A DNA stretch of 64,000 bases from Flammeovirgaceae bacterium BBD 1991-12 (GTDB lineage Bacteria > Bacteroidota > Bacteroidia > Cytophagales > Cyclobacteriaceae): the NCBI GenBank assembly GCA_001657315.1, contig LYSV01000017.1, forward strand, positions 1 through 64,000, written 5' to 3'. The notes beneath the pieces are model-generated. The model did not search any database. It worked only from the letters and a program-made list of their open reading frames with translations, and had not been told where the DNA came from. The translations under genes and the position numbers were made by a program. Below are positions 1 to 9,312 of the stretch, in pieces (positions within the stretch are counted from its first letter, which is position 1; each line of letters begins with the position of its first letter).

Positions 1-2
1 CC

Positions 3-1502
3 AACTCATGGAACAGTATCGCAAGTATCTATCGTCAATTGAATAAAAAGAATGAGGCCATAGACTACTATCATCAGGCTAATTCTGTGCGGAGAAGTCT
101 GGGAGATACGCTTAACTATGCTATGGGCCTTCAAAATCTTGCTAATGTATATTCTCACTATCAGGATTATGATAGCGCTGAGACATTATACCTGGAAGCC
201 CTTGAATTGATTGAACAGATCGGTAGGATATACGAAGAATCTATTATTCTCGGTAACCTGGGTAAACTTTTTAATAATCTGAATGAACATCATAAAGCAC
301 TGGAGTATCACCTTGAGGCTATGCCTTTACGTGAGCAAATCGGCAATAAGAAATCCATCGCGTATGGTTTATGGAACATAGCACTTACCAGAATGAAACT
401 TACTCAGCAGGAAGAGGCCAATATTCTTATTGATGAGGCCCTTGATTTGGCTCATGAGATAGATGCCAAAGATCTACTAAGTGAGTTTTATGAATTAAAG
501 TCGGACATAGCATTGACTCAAAATGATTTTCGGCAGGCTTATGAGTATAATAAGATTTCCAATCAATGGAAAGACAGCGTTTTTAACGACGAAAGTACGC
601 GACAGATCAACGAACTACAAGCCAAATACGAGACCGAAAAAAAGGACAAGCAAATTAAGGTACTCGCCAAAGAAAAAGAAATACAAAAAAAAGAGACGCA
701 GCGCCAGGCCACCTTAAAATGGACATTCATATTTGGCGTAGTGCTTTTAGGTCTGGTGCTGGGTTTAGTCATTTCCAATTCACGCCAGAGGTTGAAAAAT
801 CAAAAACTTATTGCTGCCAAAGACAATGAGATCCGGGAGGCCAACTACCGGCAGCAGGTAAGCGAACTGGAAATGAAGGCACTTCGCGCACAGATCAACC
901 CCCACTTTTTGTTCAACTGTATGAACTCCATCAACGGAATGATCCTTGAGGGAGATAATGACAATGCTTCATTGTACCTTACCAAGTTTTCCAGGCTGGT
1001 GCGGTTGATTTTGGAAAATGCGGAGGGTTCATCAGTGACACTACAGAGTGAGATAGCTTTGCTGGAATCCTACATTCAACTGGAGGCTCTGCGCTTTAAG
1101 GGCAAAATTAACTACAATATCTCCATAAAGAAAGACATCGATCCTAATGCCACCTATCTGCCTTCCATGATCCTTCAGCCCTTTGTGGAGAACGCTATCT
1201 GGCATGGTTTGATACACAAAACCGATGATCAGCCTGGTGTAATAGAAATAGCTGTCATGGAAAAAGACGGCAGGCTATACTGCACTATTGAAGATAATGG
1301 TGTCGGCCGTGAGAAGGCCAGAAAGCTTTCTGAAAAATCGGTTTTGAAGAGCCGGTCAATGGGCTTGAAAATAACAGAAGAGCGGCTAAGACTATTGAGT
1401 AAGGAGCAATGGAAGAAGCTCGTTAATATTATAGACTTAAGGGACTCACTCGATCGTGCTGTTGGTACCAGAGTGGAAATTAATATACCCATCTCAGCAT
1501 GA
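3..1502 (+). CDS. TPR-containing LytS-type sensor histidine kinase (5' partial)
   Basis: Inner-membrane sensor kinase that should phosphorylate the response regulator encoded next to it. The reading frame is open to the left window edge and the residues before the first in-frame TTG (position 39) continue a TPR repeat, so the true start lies outside the window. Visible order, numbered from position 39: TPR repeats to about residue 180, a charged coiled coil to about 220, one membrane helix near 227-245, a second short coiled coil, then a His_kinase (PF06580) domain with the INPHFLFN motif (His about 289). The HATPase part shows PFVENAIWHG and DNGVGRE. This kinase lacks a classical HisKA dimerisation domain, as is normal for the LytS family. 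It overlaps the next gene by 4 bp (ATGA), which fits translational coupling. The stimulus is unknown. Confidence 0.93.
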   Translation, partial: NSWNSIASIYRQLNKKNEAIDYYHQANSVRRSLGDTLNYAMGLQNLANVYSHYQDYDSAETLYLEALELIEQIGRIYEESIILGNLGKLFNNLNEHHKALEYHLEAMPLREQIGNKKSIAYGLWNIALTRMKLTQQEEANILIDEALDLAHEIDAKDLLSEFYELKSDIALTQNDFRQAYEYNKISNQWKDSVFNDESTRQINELQAKYETEKKDKQIKVLAKEKEIQKKETQRQATLKWTFIFGVVLLGLVLGLVISNSRQRLKNQKLIAAKDNEIREANYRQQVSELEMKALRAQINPHFLFNCMNSINGMILEGDNDNASLYLTKFSRLVRLILENAEGSSVTLQSEIALLESYIQLEALRFKGKINYNISIKKDIDPNATYLPSMILQPFVENAIWHGLIHKTDDQPGVIEIAVMEKDGRLYCTIEDNGVGREKARKLSEKSVLKSRSMGLKITEERLRLLSKEQWKKLVNIIDLRDSLDRAVGTRVEINIPISA

Positions 1503-2248
1503 TACGTACCGTCATTATCGATGATGAAGCAGGAGGGCGAAATGCGATCAGGATTGCCCTGGAAAGATATTTTCCAGAGGTAGCTATTGAAGGTATCTAC
1601 GACAGTCCGGAAAAGGGAATCGAAGGCATTAACACTGTTAAGCCAGACCTTGCTTTTTTAGACATTCAAATGCCCCATATGTCCGGATTTGACCTTCTTC
1701 AGCAGATTTCTCCGGTAAACTTTGAGGTGATATTCATTACAGCTTATGACCAATATGCCATTAAGGCCATCCGGTTCAGCGCTTTGGACTATCTCCTTAA
1801 GCCTGTAGATGTAGATGACCTGCGTCATGCGATTAGTAGAGTCAAAGAGCGCCTGAAAGGCAAGGATAGTTCATTCCAATATCAATCCGTATTGAACAAT
1901 GTGCAGCAAACTGCTGGTAAAATTGAAAGACTGGCAGTACCTACGCTGGAGGGGATTGAATTTTTTAATACCGATGACATCATTTTCTGCAGGGCAGAAG
2001 GCAGTTATACTTCTGTGATGATGAAGGAAAAAAAGCCCGAGCTTGTTAGCCACAACCTCAAGGATTTTGAAAACATCCTGCATAGTTCAGGTTTTTGCAG
2101 GGTACACCATTCTTTCCTGATTAACATGCGGCATGTTCTGAAATATATTAAGGGAGAGGGGGGCTTTGTGGTCATGACCGATGGTCATCATGTGGATGTT
2201 TCCCGCAGAAAAAAGGAAGAGTTTCTGAAATTGTTGAATAAGATCTGA
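1499..2248 (+). CDS. LytTR-family response regulator
   Basis: Two-domain DNA-binding response regulator of the LytR/AlgR type. Residues 1-120 are a receiver domain with the acidic pair DDE near the N terminus and the phospho-acceptor Asp55 in LAFLDIQMP; the conserved Thr/Lys side is visible as FITAYD and LLKPVD. Residues about 150-249 form a LytTR domain (FCRAEGSYTSV, FCRVHHSFLINMRHV). It overlaps the kinase gene by ATGA, so the two are one operon and a cognate pair. Targets are not evident. The gene ends just before a strong hairpin terminator. Confidence 0.95.
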   Translation: MIRTVIIDDEAGGRNAIRIALERYFPEVAIEGIYDSPEKGIEGINTVKPDLAFLDIQMPHMSGFDLLQQISPVNFEVIFITAYDQYAIKAIRFSALDYLLKPVDVDDLRHAISRVKERLKGKDSSFQYQSVLNNVQQTAGKIERLAVPTLEGIEFFNTDDIIFCRAEGSYTSVMMKEKKPELVSHNLKDFENILHSSGFCRVHHSFLINMRHVLKYIKGEGGFVVMTDGHHVDVSRRKKEEFLKLLNKI

Positions 2249-2397
2249 ACAGTCTTCCTGAGCCAGTTATTGGAAATTATCATCATGTATAAAATGGTAA
2301 AGGCCGGTTACCAAAGTGGAGTTCGTGCTGCCCGTACAAACTCTTAATATTACCACCATATATGGTTTTTATTGATTGGTTTATCACCATGGATCGG

Positions 2398-2429
2398 GAT
2401 CAGGGGTATGGCAATACCCCTGATCTTTT
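2398..2429 (+). terminator. Rho-independent terminator after the LytS/LytTR operon
   Basis: A perfect 12-bp stem (2398-2409 with 2414-2425) around a 4-nt loop is followed directly by TTTT. It lies 150 bp downstream of the response-regulator stop codon. No other gene-like content is visible in 2249-2689 apart from this and the hairpin at 2511. Confidence 0.75.
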
Positions 2430-2510
2430 GATTCAGGATGGTTAGTAAAGTTTGTAACCTGATTATAATCCTTGATGTAATTGGGAATTTGACAGGGTTT
2501 GCTGAATCAA

Positions 2511-2534
2511 ATGCCAGGCTCCAAAGCCTGGCAT
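2511..2534. other. Perfect 10-bp hairpin in the 2249-2689 intergenic region
   Basis: Arms 2511-2520 and 2525-2534 are perfectly complementary around the loop CCAA. There is no clean T-tract on either strand, so this could be a weak second terminator or a structured leader for the lipoprotein gene starting at 2690. Confidence 0.4.
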
Positions 2535-2689
2535 ATCTTTCATCATTTCACAACTCATTGACAGAGCTGCACCAGGCATAGGTAGACAGATCCAATTGCA
2601 TTTCGTTTGGAAACGACCTGCCGGGTATAAACCCAAACATACCAATTGTGAAGTGTGACTAAAATATACCGCACCTTTCAGTTTATTTC

Positions 2690-3940
2690 ATGCTGCACAA
2701 AACTCTAAAAACAATGAAAGGTATATTCATGATGGGGCAGATCAGCCTGGTCTTATTTTGTTTTTTGTTTGCAGCATCCTGCGATACGGATGATACACCT
2801 GATCCCGATGTGATTGAAAATGAAGAAGATCCCGTAGATCCGGGCGATTCTACCAGTCAGGCCCCTAAAACTATTGATCCGGACAAGGCTTCTGAGTATT
2901 TAGTGTTGAACAGTGCGTCGGGATTAACAGGCATATTGTCTGGGGCGCCGGATGAACAAATTGTAGTAGATGTGAAAGACACCATCTTCATGGTAAAAGG
3001 CCTCCCCCTTGGAGACAGAATTCTTTTTTCATATGATTCGGCCCTCAACGTAACCGGGTTTTACGTTCAGATTGAAGGCGCATCCGGCTACTATGACGTC
3101 CCTGAAAGTGTAATAGAAGATTACACGGTGGTGTTTGGGGATGACGGTAATCGTATATCCGTACTGACCCTTGATTTGGACGTGCCGGAGAGCGAAGCCG
3201 ATTTTCCGTTGACGTTTGAGATAAAAATTCAGCCACATGACAGCGTTGGTAATCCGCTGGATGAGTTCAGGCGCTGGCTTACCGTTGAATGTCCTGTGGA
3301 CACTCAGGAAAGTGGAGCAGAAAATGGACAATGCAATAGCATTACGTCACCTTCAACAGATGTGTTTTGGGATTGGGATCATTCCATAAGAAAGTATAAC
3401 GGGACAACTCTTAATACACTGGCACCGGGTTTGGCAACTCCCATAAACTCTCAGGGAGCGGGATGCTGTCGTAGCGATGGAACCAGTGTGACCGTTTCAG
3501 ATAGCCCAGGTTGCTTTAAGGGAACGACCGCACCTCAACTAACGTGGGTTGAGCTTCCTGTTTCGGATTACTCGGTCCGATTCAAACATACACTCTGGTT
3601 TTTTGATGATGGTACCGTTCGCTCCTATTACGATGATTTTAAAAGAACCTACGACAGGTCTGCAACAAACTTCTGTACTGGTGAAGTAGGATATACGGAA
3701 GAATCCGATATATGGGACAATACAGGTACGCACGACTTCACGGCAGGAGCAGATTTTATGAATCTGAGCTTCCCCAACTGGAAAGGACCTAATCATTTGA
3801 GTAAAGGGTATTCAATAGTTTATACCTGCAATGCGCTGATCATGATGTGGGGCGTGGAGGATAACTGGTTTGCTGTGTTCAGGAAAAACCGTGAGACCGA
3901 CCCGACCCTGACAGATGAATTTAAGGCATGGTTTAATTAG
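2690..3940 (+). CDS. Cys-rich lipoprotein of unknown function
   Basis: A 416-residue exported lipoprotein that I do not recognise. A hydrophobic signal segment ends in a lipobox (FAASC, Cys about 31), followed by an acidic Asp/Glu/Pro linker (residues 32-60), which is typical of surface-exposed Bacteroidota lipoproteins. An internal Met at residue 9 (position 2714) is an equally good start. The body is probably beta-rich, and the C-terminal half has several cysteines (GAGCCRSDG, NFCTGEVG, YTCNALIMMW) that could form disulfides. It sits 10 bp upstream of a T9SS cargo protein, so the two are likely co-transcribed and may act together at the cell surface. No catalytic motif is visible. Confidence 0.8.
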   Translation: MLHKTLKTMKGIFMMGQISLVLFCFLFAASCDTDDTPDPDVIENEEDPVDPGDSTSQAPKTIDPDKASEYLVLNSASGLTGILSGAPDEQIVVDVKDTIFMVKGLPLGDRILFSYDSALNVTGFYVQIEGASGYYDVPESVIEDYTVVFGDDGNRISVLTLDLDVPESEADFPLTFEIKIQPHDSVGNPLDEFRRWLTVECPVDTQESGAENGQCNSITSPSTDVFWDWDHSIRKYNGTTLNTLAPGLATPINSQGAGCCRSDGTSVTVSDSPGCFKGTTAPQLTWVELPVSDYSVRFKHTLWFFDDGTVRSYYDDFKRTYDRSATNFCTGEVGYTEESDIWDNTGTHDFTAGADFMNLSFPNWKGPNHLSKGYSIVYTCNALIMMWGVEDNWFAVFRKNRETDPTLTDEFKAWFN

Positions 3941-3950
3941 TCGGTAGCAA

Positions 3951-6806
3951 ATGAAGGCCTCACCACTATCCGGATTACTGTTTAGCACCTTACATAAAGT
4001 GATTGGAAAAGCCTGCTTTTTCATAACATACCTATTGTTACCCGGCCATTTGTTGGGCTGGTCTAACGGTACTCTTGCCCAGTCCAACGACAATTGTGAA
4101 GATGCCATTCCACTTAATGTAGGCAGTACATGCTCCATATCGGTTTTTTCAAATAATTCAGCAACCTCTGAGTCCGAAGGTGTAGCCGCTGATCCTTCGT
4201 GTGGGCAGTACCAGGGAGCGGATGTGTGGTTTACAGCGGAAATGCCGGCTTCCGGGGCATTGCGTATCGAAACAGATAATCTGGCAAGTTCTGTGGCACA
4301 TTCAATAGTGATTTATGAAGGTGAATGTGGTGATTTTACAGAGGTTTTATGTGTCCAGCTTGATCATGAAAAAACTATTTACAATCCGTTACTGGTTGGG
4401 CAGATCTTATACATAAGAATGTTCAGCTACAGCAATCCGAACGGAAGCCCGTTTGAATTATGTGTTTGGGAGCCCGTCATCCCCGAAAATGATAACTGCG
4501 AATCAGCGGCTGAGATCGTGATGAGCGAAAATTGCATTCCAAAGATCTTCAATTCCCAGGCTACAACACAACCTGTGGATGTAGCCCCCGATCCTTCATG
4601 TGGCGCCTACCAGGGAGGTGATGTATGGTTTAAGACCGTGGTGCCTGCCTCGGGCGATTTAAGGGTAGAAACGGACAATTTATGGAGTTCAACCCCGCTT
4701 TCCATTGTTGTATATTCCGGAGCCTGTGGAAACTTTATGGAGGCAGTCTGTAGTGAATTGGATGATGCCGAAAGCTTCTTTGTCCCTGACCTGGCCGGCC
4801 AAACCGTTTATATCCGGGTTTATAACTTTGGAACTGAAGAGGGTGGGGATTTTTCATTTTGTGTTTTTGAACCCAGTAAACCTGAAAATGATAATTGTGA
4901 ATTGGCTACGGAGCTAATAATTGGTGAAACTTGTGTGCCGAAGCTTTTTAGCAAGGCCTATGCTACAATCCAGCCCATTGATGTAGCCCCCGATCCTTCA
5001 TGTGGCGCCTATCAGGGCGGTGATGTTTGGTTTAAAGCCGTGGTGCCTGCCTCGGGCGATTTAAGGATAGAAACAGACAATTTATGGAGTGCAACCCCAC
5101 TTTCCATTGCGATTTACACGGGAAGTTGCGAAAGCTTTGTGGAAGTAGCCTGTAGTGAATTGGATGATGCCGAAAGCTTCTTTGTCCCTGACCTCGCTGG
5201 TCAAACTGTCTATATCCGTGTTTATAGCTTTGGAACCGAAGAAGGTGGGGATTTTTCATTTTGTGTTTTTGAACCCAGTAAACCTGAAAATGATGATTGC
5301 GGGTCAGCCACGGATATAGTAGTGGGTGAAAGTTGTGAACCTCAGCTGTTTAGCACTGTCTATGCCACAACTCAATCCATTGATGTGGCGCCGGACCCTT
5401 CATGTGGTGCCTACCAGGGGGGTGATGTATGGTTTAGAACCGTGGTGCCTGTCTCAGGTAAAGTGCGGGTAGAAGCCAACAATTTATGGAGCGCAACTCC
5501 GCTTTCCATGGCAGTTTACACGGGAGCCTGTGGAAACTTTGTGGAAGTAGCCTGTAGTGAATTGGATGAGGCTCGAAGTTTTTTCGCCCCTCACTGGGTG
5601 GGTCAAACCGTTTACTTTCGTATTTACAATTTTGGGACGGAAGAAGGAGGGGGTTTTGAGCTTTGTATGTATGATTCGGGATGTGCGGATCAAAGTGTGG
5701 AAGCCGGTACTATATCAATATGCGAGGGTGACAGCTATATTTTTGGTACCCAGATACTCACGGAACCCGGACAATACTCCGAGCTGTTCACTTCGGTGGG
5801 TGGATGTGATTCGTTGGTGAACCTGACCTTGGACCTGTACCCTGTTTACAACCTGACGCACGAAGGTGGCATTTGCAGTGGAAGTAGCTTTACGTTCCCT
5901 GACGGAACGATTCTGGATAATATAAGGTCAGACACTATTCATACAAGTGTTTTTTCAACGATCCACGGCTGTGACAGTCTTCTGGTTACGGACCTGAAGG
6001 TTCTCACAGAATACCGGGTGGAGGAAACTATAGCTGTTTGTGAAGGGGAGAACTATACCTTCCCTGATGGGTCGATCATAGATAACATCACTTCTGATAC
6101 GGTCTACACAAGTGCTTTTACTTCCACGTATCATTGTGACAGCATAGTAAAAACCATCCTGAATACCAGGCCGGTTTATCATTTGGAAGAGAGTGTCAGC
6201 GTCTGTAAAGCAGGTGGTTACACTTTTCCGGATGGTACCAGGGCCGACAGTATTGTCTTGCCTGTTACACACACCAGTTATCTGGCTACTGCTGATCAAT
6301 GCGATAGCGTGATCGTGACTTCTATTAACGTAGAGGAAGTTGACATTTCTGTACTACAGGTAGAGTCCACACTCTCTGCAAATGCTGACTCGGCCAGGTA
6401 TCAATGGATAAATTGTGTTGAAGGAAGTGTCCCGATACGGGGCGAAACAGGAAAAACATTCGTGGCTGTCGAGGGAGGGGAATATGCTGTCATGATCACC
6501 AAAAACTCATGTATGGCGGTTTCGGATTGTCATAGTGTAAGCATTGCTGATGTGGTCAGTGATAGTCCTTCGTCCATCAAAATATATCCCAACCCGGTAT
6601 CTGCCATTTTGAATATTGAGCTGCCTGATACCTACAAATCGTCAGCTTTTAGACTGCTGGACACAAAAGGTGTGGAGCTGTTCCATGCTCCGGTTCAGGC
6701 TACTTTGGACTTCACGTTGGATATGAATTCAATCCGTCCGGGATTGTATGTGTTACTTATCTCTGCGGAAGAGGAAGTCGCCGCTGTGAAAATCATCAAA
6801 GAGTGA
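3951..6806 (+). CDS. Large repeat-containing surface/secreted protein with T9SS sorting domain
   Basis: A 951-residue protein with a long N-terminal signal region (cleavage probably after AQS near residue 45). Next come four tandem domains of about 134 residues, each opening NDNCE/NDDCG and containing DPSCGxYQGxDVWF and a conserved C-terminal FELC/FSFC pattern; they resemble bacterial pre-peptidase C-terminal-like adhesive beta domains. After these come about four 60-66-residue units of the form C-x-G-x-x-[YF]-x-F-P-D-G ... CDS, and finally a type A T9SS sorting domain (IYPNPVSAILNIELPD to the C terminus). The family is known from Bacteroidota adhesins and matrix proteins; a specific ligand cannot be read from the sequence. 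It is 10 bp from the preceding lipoprotein gene and convergent with the TonB receptor gene at 6838. Confidence 0.88.
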   Translation: MKASPLSGLLFSTLHKVIGKACFFITYLLLPGHLLGWSNGTLAQSNDNCEDAIPLNVGSTCSISVFSNNSATSESEGVAADPSCGQYQGADVWFTAEMPASGALRIETDNLASSVAHSIVIYEGECGDFTEVLCVQLDHEKTIYNPLLVGQILYIRMFSYSNPNGSPFELCVWEPVIPENDNCESAAEIVMSENCIPKIFNSQATTQPVDVAPDPSCGAYQGGDVWFKTVVPASGDLRVETDNLWSSTPLSIVVYSGACGNFMEAVCSELDDAESFFVPDLAGQTVYIRVYNFGTEEGGDFSFCVFEPSKPENDNCELATELIIGETCVPKLFSKAYATIQPIDVAPDPSCGAYQGGDVWFKAVVPASGDLRIETDNLWSATPLSIAIYTGSCESFVEVACSELDDAESFFVPDLAGQTVYIRVYSFGTEEGGDFSFCVFEPSKPENDDCGSATDIVVGESCEPQLFSTVYATTQSIDVAPDPSCGAYQGGDVWFRTVVPVSGKVRVEANNLWSATPLSMAVYTGACGNFVEVACSELDEARSFFAPHWVGQTVYFRIYNFGTEEGGGFELCMYDSGCADQSVEAGTISICEGDSYIFGTQILTEPGQYSELFTSVGGCDSLVNLTLDLYPVYNLTHEGGICSGSSFTFPDGTILDNIRSDTIHTSVFSTIHGCDSLLVTDLKVLTEYRVEETIAVCEGENYTFPDGSIIDNITSDTVYTSAFTSTYHCDSIVKTILNTRPVYHLEESVSVCKAGGYTFPDGTRADSIVLPVTHTSYLATADQCDSVIVTSINVEEVDISVLQVESTLSANADSARYQWINCVEGSVPIRGETGKTFVAVEGGEYAVMITKNSCMAVSDCHSVSIADVVSDSPSSIKIYPNPVSAILNIELPDTYKSSAFRLLDTKGVELFHAPVQATLDFTLDMNSIRPGLYVLLISAEEEVAAVKIIKE
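4085..5685 (+). repeat. Four tandem approximately 400-bp coding repeats
   Basis: The repeat units begin at 4085, 4488, 4887 and 5289, spacings of 403, 399 and 402 bp. Units 2 to 4 keep long nearly identical stretches (around 4578, 4980 and 5382), so they arose by recent internal duplication or are kept alike by recombination. Unit 1 is more diverged. Confidence 0.9.
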
Positions 6807-6837
6807 ATGCGATCCAGGCGTGGTCGCACGATGGATA

Positions 6838-9312
6838 CTACAATTTAAATTGCAGTGTGGTGTAAAACGACCTTGGATCAGCCGGAATGATCCCGGGGCC
6901 GGGATAGCCTGTAGCTCTGCGGGTAAAGTATCGCTCATTCAAAACGTTGTTGATGCCCGCTTCCAGCCTGAAATTTTTGAATTTCCAGGACATAGAAAGA
7001 TCCATGATGCTGTAGGCCGGGATCTCCCCGACAATACCTTCCCGGCTGTCGCCACGTTCGGGTACAGGGGTATTCTCGGCATCTGTATACTGATCGGACA
7101 GATGGGTGAACTGGACCGTGCCCAGCAGATTTTTGTAACCAAACTTAACACCCGCCTTGAGGTTGATCGTAGGTATGAATTCCACCTGTTTACCTTCCAC
7201 ATTGTTCTCTTCACTGTTGTGATATTCGGAATTTGTAAGGGCAAGGTTGGTGAACAGGTTCAGACGATAGCGATCTGCATCCATATTCAATACGCCAGTG
7301 GTATTCCAGTCCGTGAACAGCTCCAGACCGTAAATAAAGGCATCTCCTATATTTTTTCTTACACGGTCTCCCTTATTGGGTCCGGTTTCTACCAATACGG
7401 TACCTATCCTGTCGTTGTACACCATGGCAAAGCCCCCCAGATCATAGGAAATGTTCTCAGACCATTTGCCGCGAACACCAAGATCTGCCGTAAACCCTTT
7501 TTCATCGCTGATATTGGGGTCGATAATGAAGGTAGGGTTGACGACCCGTATATCGCTAAAGGTCACGGACCGGTAGTTCTGTGACAGATTCGCATAGAAC
7601 TCCAGGCCGGAGGAATGCTGATAGCTGGTACCTACCCCCAGTAATAAAAATGCCCGGTCCAGCGTGCGGTTATCCGTGGTATCCCTTCTGAATATTTCGT
7701 TCCCGGCATTATCATACCGTACTTCCGTATATACACCTTCCGAACCCGTTTCTATGAACTCAAAACGAAAGCCAGGGGTGACTGAAAGCTTATCGTTGAT
7801 AAAGAAAATGTTTTCACCGAACAACGCCAGATTGAGGTTGGGGAAGTCAAAATTGGATTGATTGGGATAGGAGGGGAACTGCTCTCCGGCAAATGAAAAA
7901 TCAGCATCAGAACCATTGGTTCCCGGGCCTTGTATGGAGCTATTGTCAGACTGATAGTACTTTGTGCCAATAAGGAAAACGGCATCCCTGTCAAACAGTG
8001 AATAGCGGGTGAGCAGGCGGGTCTCTGCTCCCCAGTTCCTGAATACTCCCCTGATCAGGTCCCGGGTGAACGCTTCAGGGTCATCCGGTTCAGTGATCGG
8101 ATTGCGCTCCGGTCTTTGAGGGTCCCCCCGGAATCCCAGCGCGTTGCGTTCTGCATCCAGACCGAACAGGTTAACGCTCAGGTCTGTCTTCTGGGAGAAT
8201 TTATGCCGTAATTTAAGAGCAAAAAGCCTCCAGTCGACCTCGAACCAGTTGCGTTCCCGGTTGCTGAAGTCAGGATTGCTGGCAAATTGCGAATCGGTAA
8301 GACCGCCGGGTTGTGCAGCCACGTAATTCAGGAGAGTCGTTTCCAGCGTTAGGTTTGTATTGTCGCTCAGAGCATAGTTCAGGGAACTAAAGAAGTTTTT
8401 GGAATCAAATTCGGAATTGGGACGGAACCCGTTCCCTCTTTTGTAGTTGAAATAGGTATAATAACTGAATTTGCCCAATGTGCCGGAAAAGCTGTTGAAG
8501 CTGGTGAACAGGTTGAAGGACCCCACCGTTTGCCTTGATGTCCATTCCAGTTTTTTTACCGGATTGGGTTTTTTGAATTTAAAGTTGATCAGCCCACCGA
8601 ATTGTGTGCCATACTGCAGCGACGCCGCGCCACGTACTACCTGTATTTCATCCAGCGCCTCAGCCGGCGGAGAGTAGTAACTTTCCGGATAGCCCAGTAC
8701 GTCAGCGCTGATGTCGTATCCGTTTTGCCTCGTGTTGAAATTGGCTGTGCGGTTGGGATCGAGGCCCCGCCCTCCGATATTCAGTTGCAGACCGGCATCA
8801 TTGTTTTCGTAAATATTCAGCCCCACTACCTGTGCATAGATCTGCCGGGCATTGTTGGCGGCCATATTGCCCACGGTCTGATCCAGCAGCACTACCTCTG
8901 ACTTTTTTCCGGCGTAAATGGCTGTACCCTCCACCGGGTTCAGACGGTTAAGACTAAATACCTCTTCTCTTTTGCGGGTGATCACCACCTCTGAGAGCTC
9001 ATCGCTGAAAGGCTCCAGCTCAAGCCTGAGCTCTATGTTGCTTTCTACAGTGACCTGCCGCTCCAGCGGATTGTAGCCAAAAACGAATACCACCAGTGTG
9101 AACGTACCTTTCTCAAGCCCTTTGAACTCAAATTTCCCCTTTGAATTGGTCTTCTGCAACTCCCGGGTGGTCTTGTTGTACACCTCTGCGTTGGCCACAG
9201 GCTTGCCCATGGCCGCGTCCAGGACCACCCCCGACACGTCAAATTGGGCAAATGTTGACGCCACGGAGGTGAGAACCAGGAGTATCAGTAAGCTACAGAC
9301 CTTTGATTTCAT
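6838..9312 (-). CDS. FecA-like TonB-dependent outer-membrane receptor
   Basis: An 824-residue outer-membrane transporter. It has a signal peptide ending ASTFAQ, then an N-terminal CarboxypepD_reg-like beta domain (residues about 25-100) common in Bacteroidota receptors. The plug domain carries EGTAIYAGKKSEVV and IQVVRGAASLQYGTQFGG, and the beta-barrel ends in the typical aromatic C terminus LQFKL. The plug sequence is of the type annotated as ferric dicitrate receptor, but the substrate is not proven here. It is the last gene of a four-gene minus-strand operon and its start overlaps the HTTM gene by 20 bp. The gene partners (imelysin-like and DUF4856 lipoproteins) support iron or another metal chelate as cargo. 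Confidence 0.9.
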   Translation of the reverse strand: MKSKVCSLLILLVLTSVASTFAQFDVSGVVLDAAMGKPVANAEVYNKTTRELQKTNSKGKFEFKGLEKGTFTLVVFVFGYNPLERQVTVESNIELRLELEPFSDELSEVVITRKREEVFSLNRLNPVEGTAIYAGKKSEVVLLDQTVGNMAANNARQIYAQVVGLNIYENNDAGLQLNIGGRGLDPNRTANFNTRQNGYDISADVLGYPESYYSPPAEALDEIQVVRGAASLQYGTQFGGLINFKFKKPNPVKKLEWTSRQTVGSFNLFTSFNSFSGTLGKFSYYTYFNYKRGNGFRPNSEFDSKNFFSSLNYALSDNTNLTLETTLLNYVAAQPGGLTDSQFASNPDFSNRERNWFEVDWRLFALKLRHKFSQKTDLSVNLFGLDAERNALGFRGDPQRPERNPITEPDDPEAFTRDLIRGVFRNWGAETRLLTRYSLFDRDAVFLIGTKYYQSDNSSIQGPGTNGSDADFSFAGEQFPSYPNQSNFDFPNLNLALFGENIFFINDKLSVTPGFRFEFIETGSEGVYTEVRYDNAGNEIFRRDTTDNRTLDRAFLLLGVGTSYQHSSGLEFYANLSQNYRSVTFSDIRVVNPTFIIDPNISDEKGFTADLGVRGKWSENISYDLGGFAMVYNDRIGTVLVETGPNKGDRVRKNIGDAFIYGLELFTDWNTTGVLNMDADRYRLNLFTNLALTNSEYHNSEENNVEGKQVEFIPTINLKAGVKFGYKNLLGTVQFTHLSDQYTDAENTPVPERGDSREGIVGEIPAYSIMDLSMSWKFKNFRLEAGINNVLNERYFTRRATGYPGPGIIPADPRSFYTTLQFKL

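Noticed and set aside
6820-7584. 254-residue plus-strand open frame
   Set aside because: It lies wholly opposite the 3' end of the TonB receptor gene, has no recognisable domain, and the receptor frame is clearly the real one.
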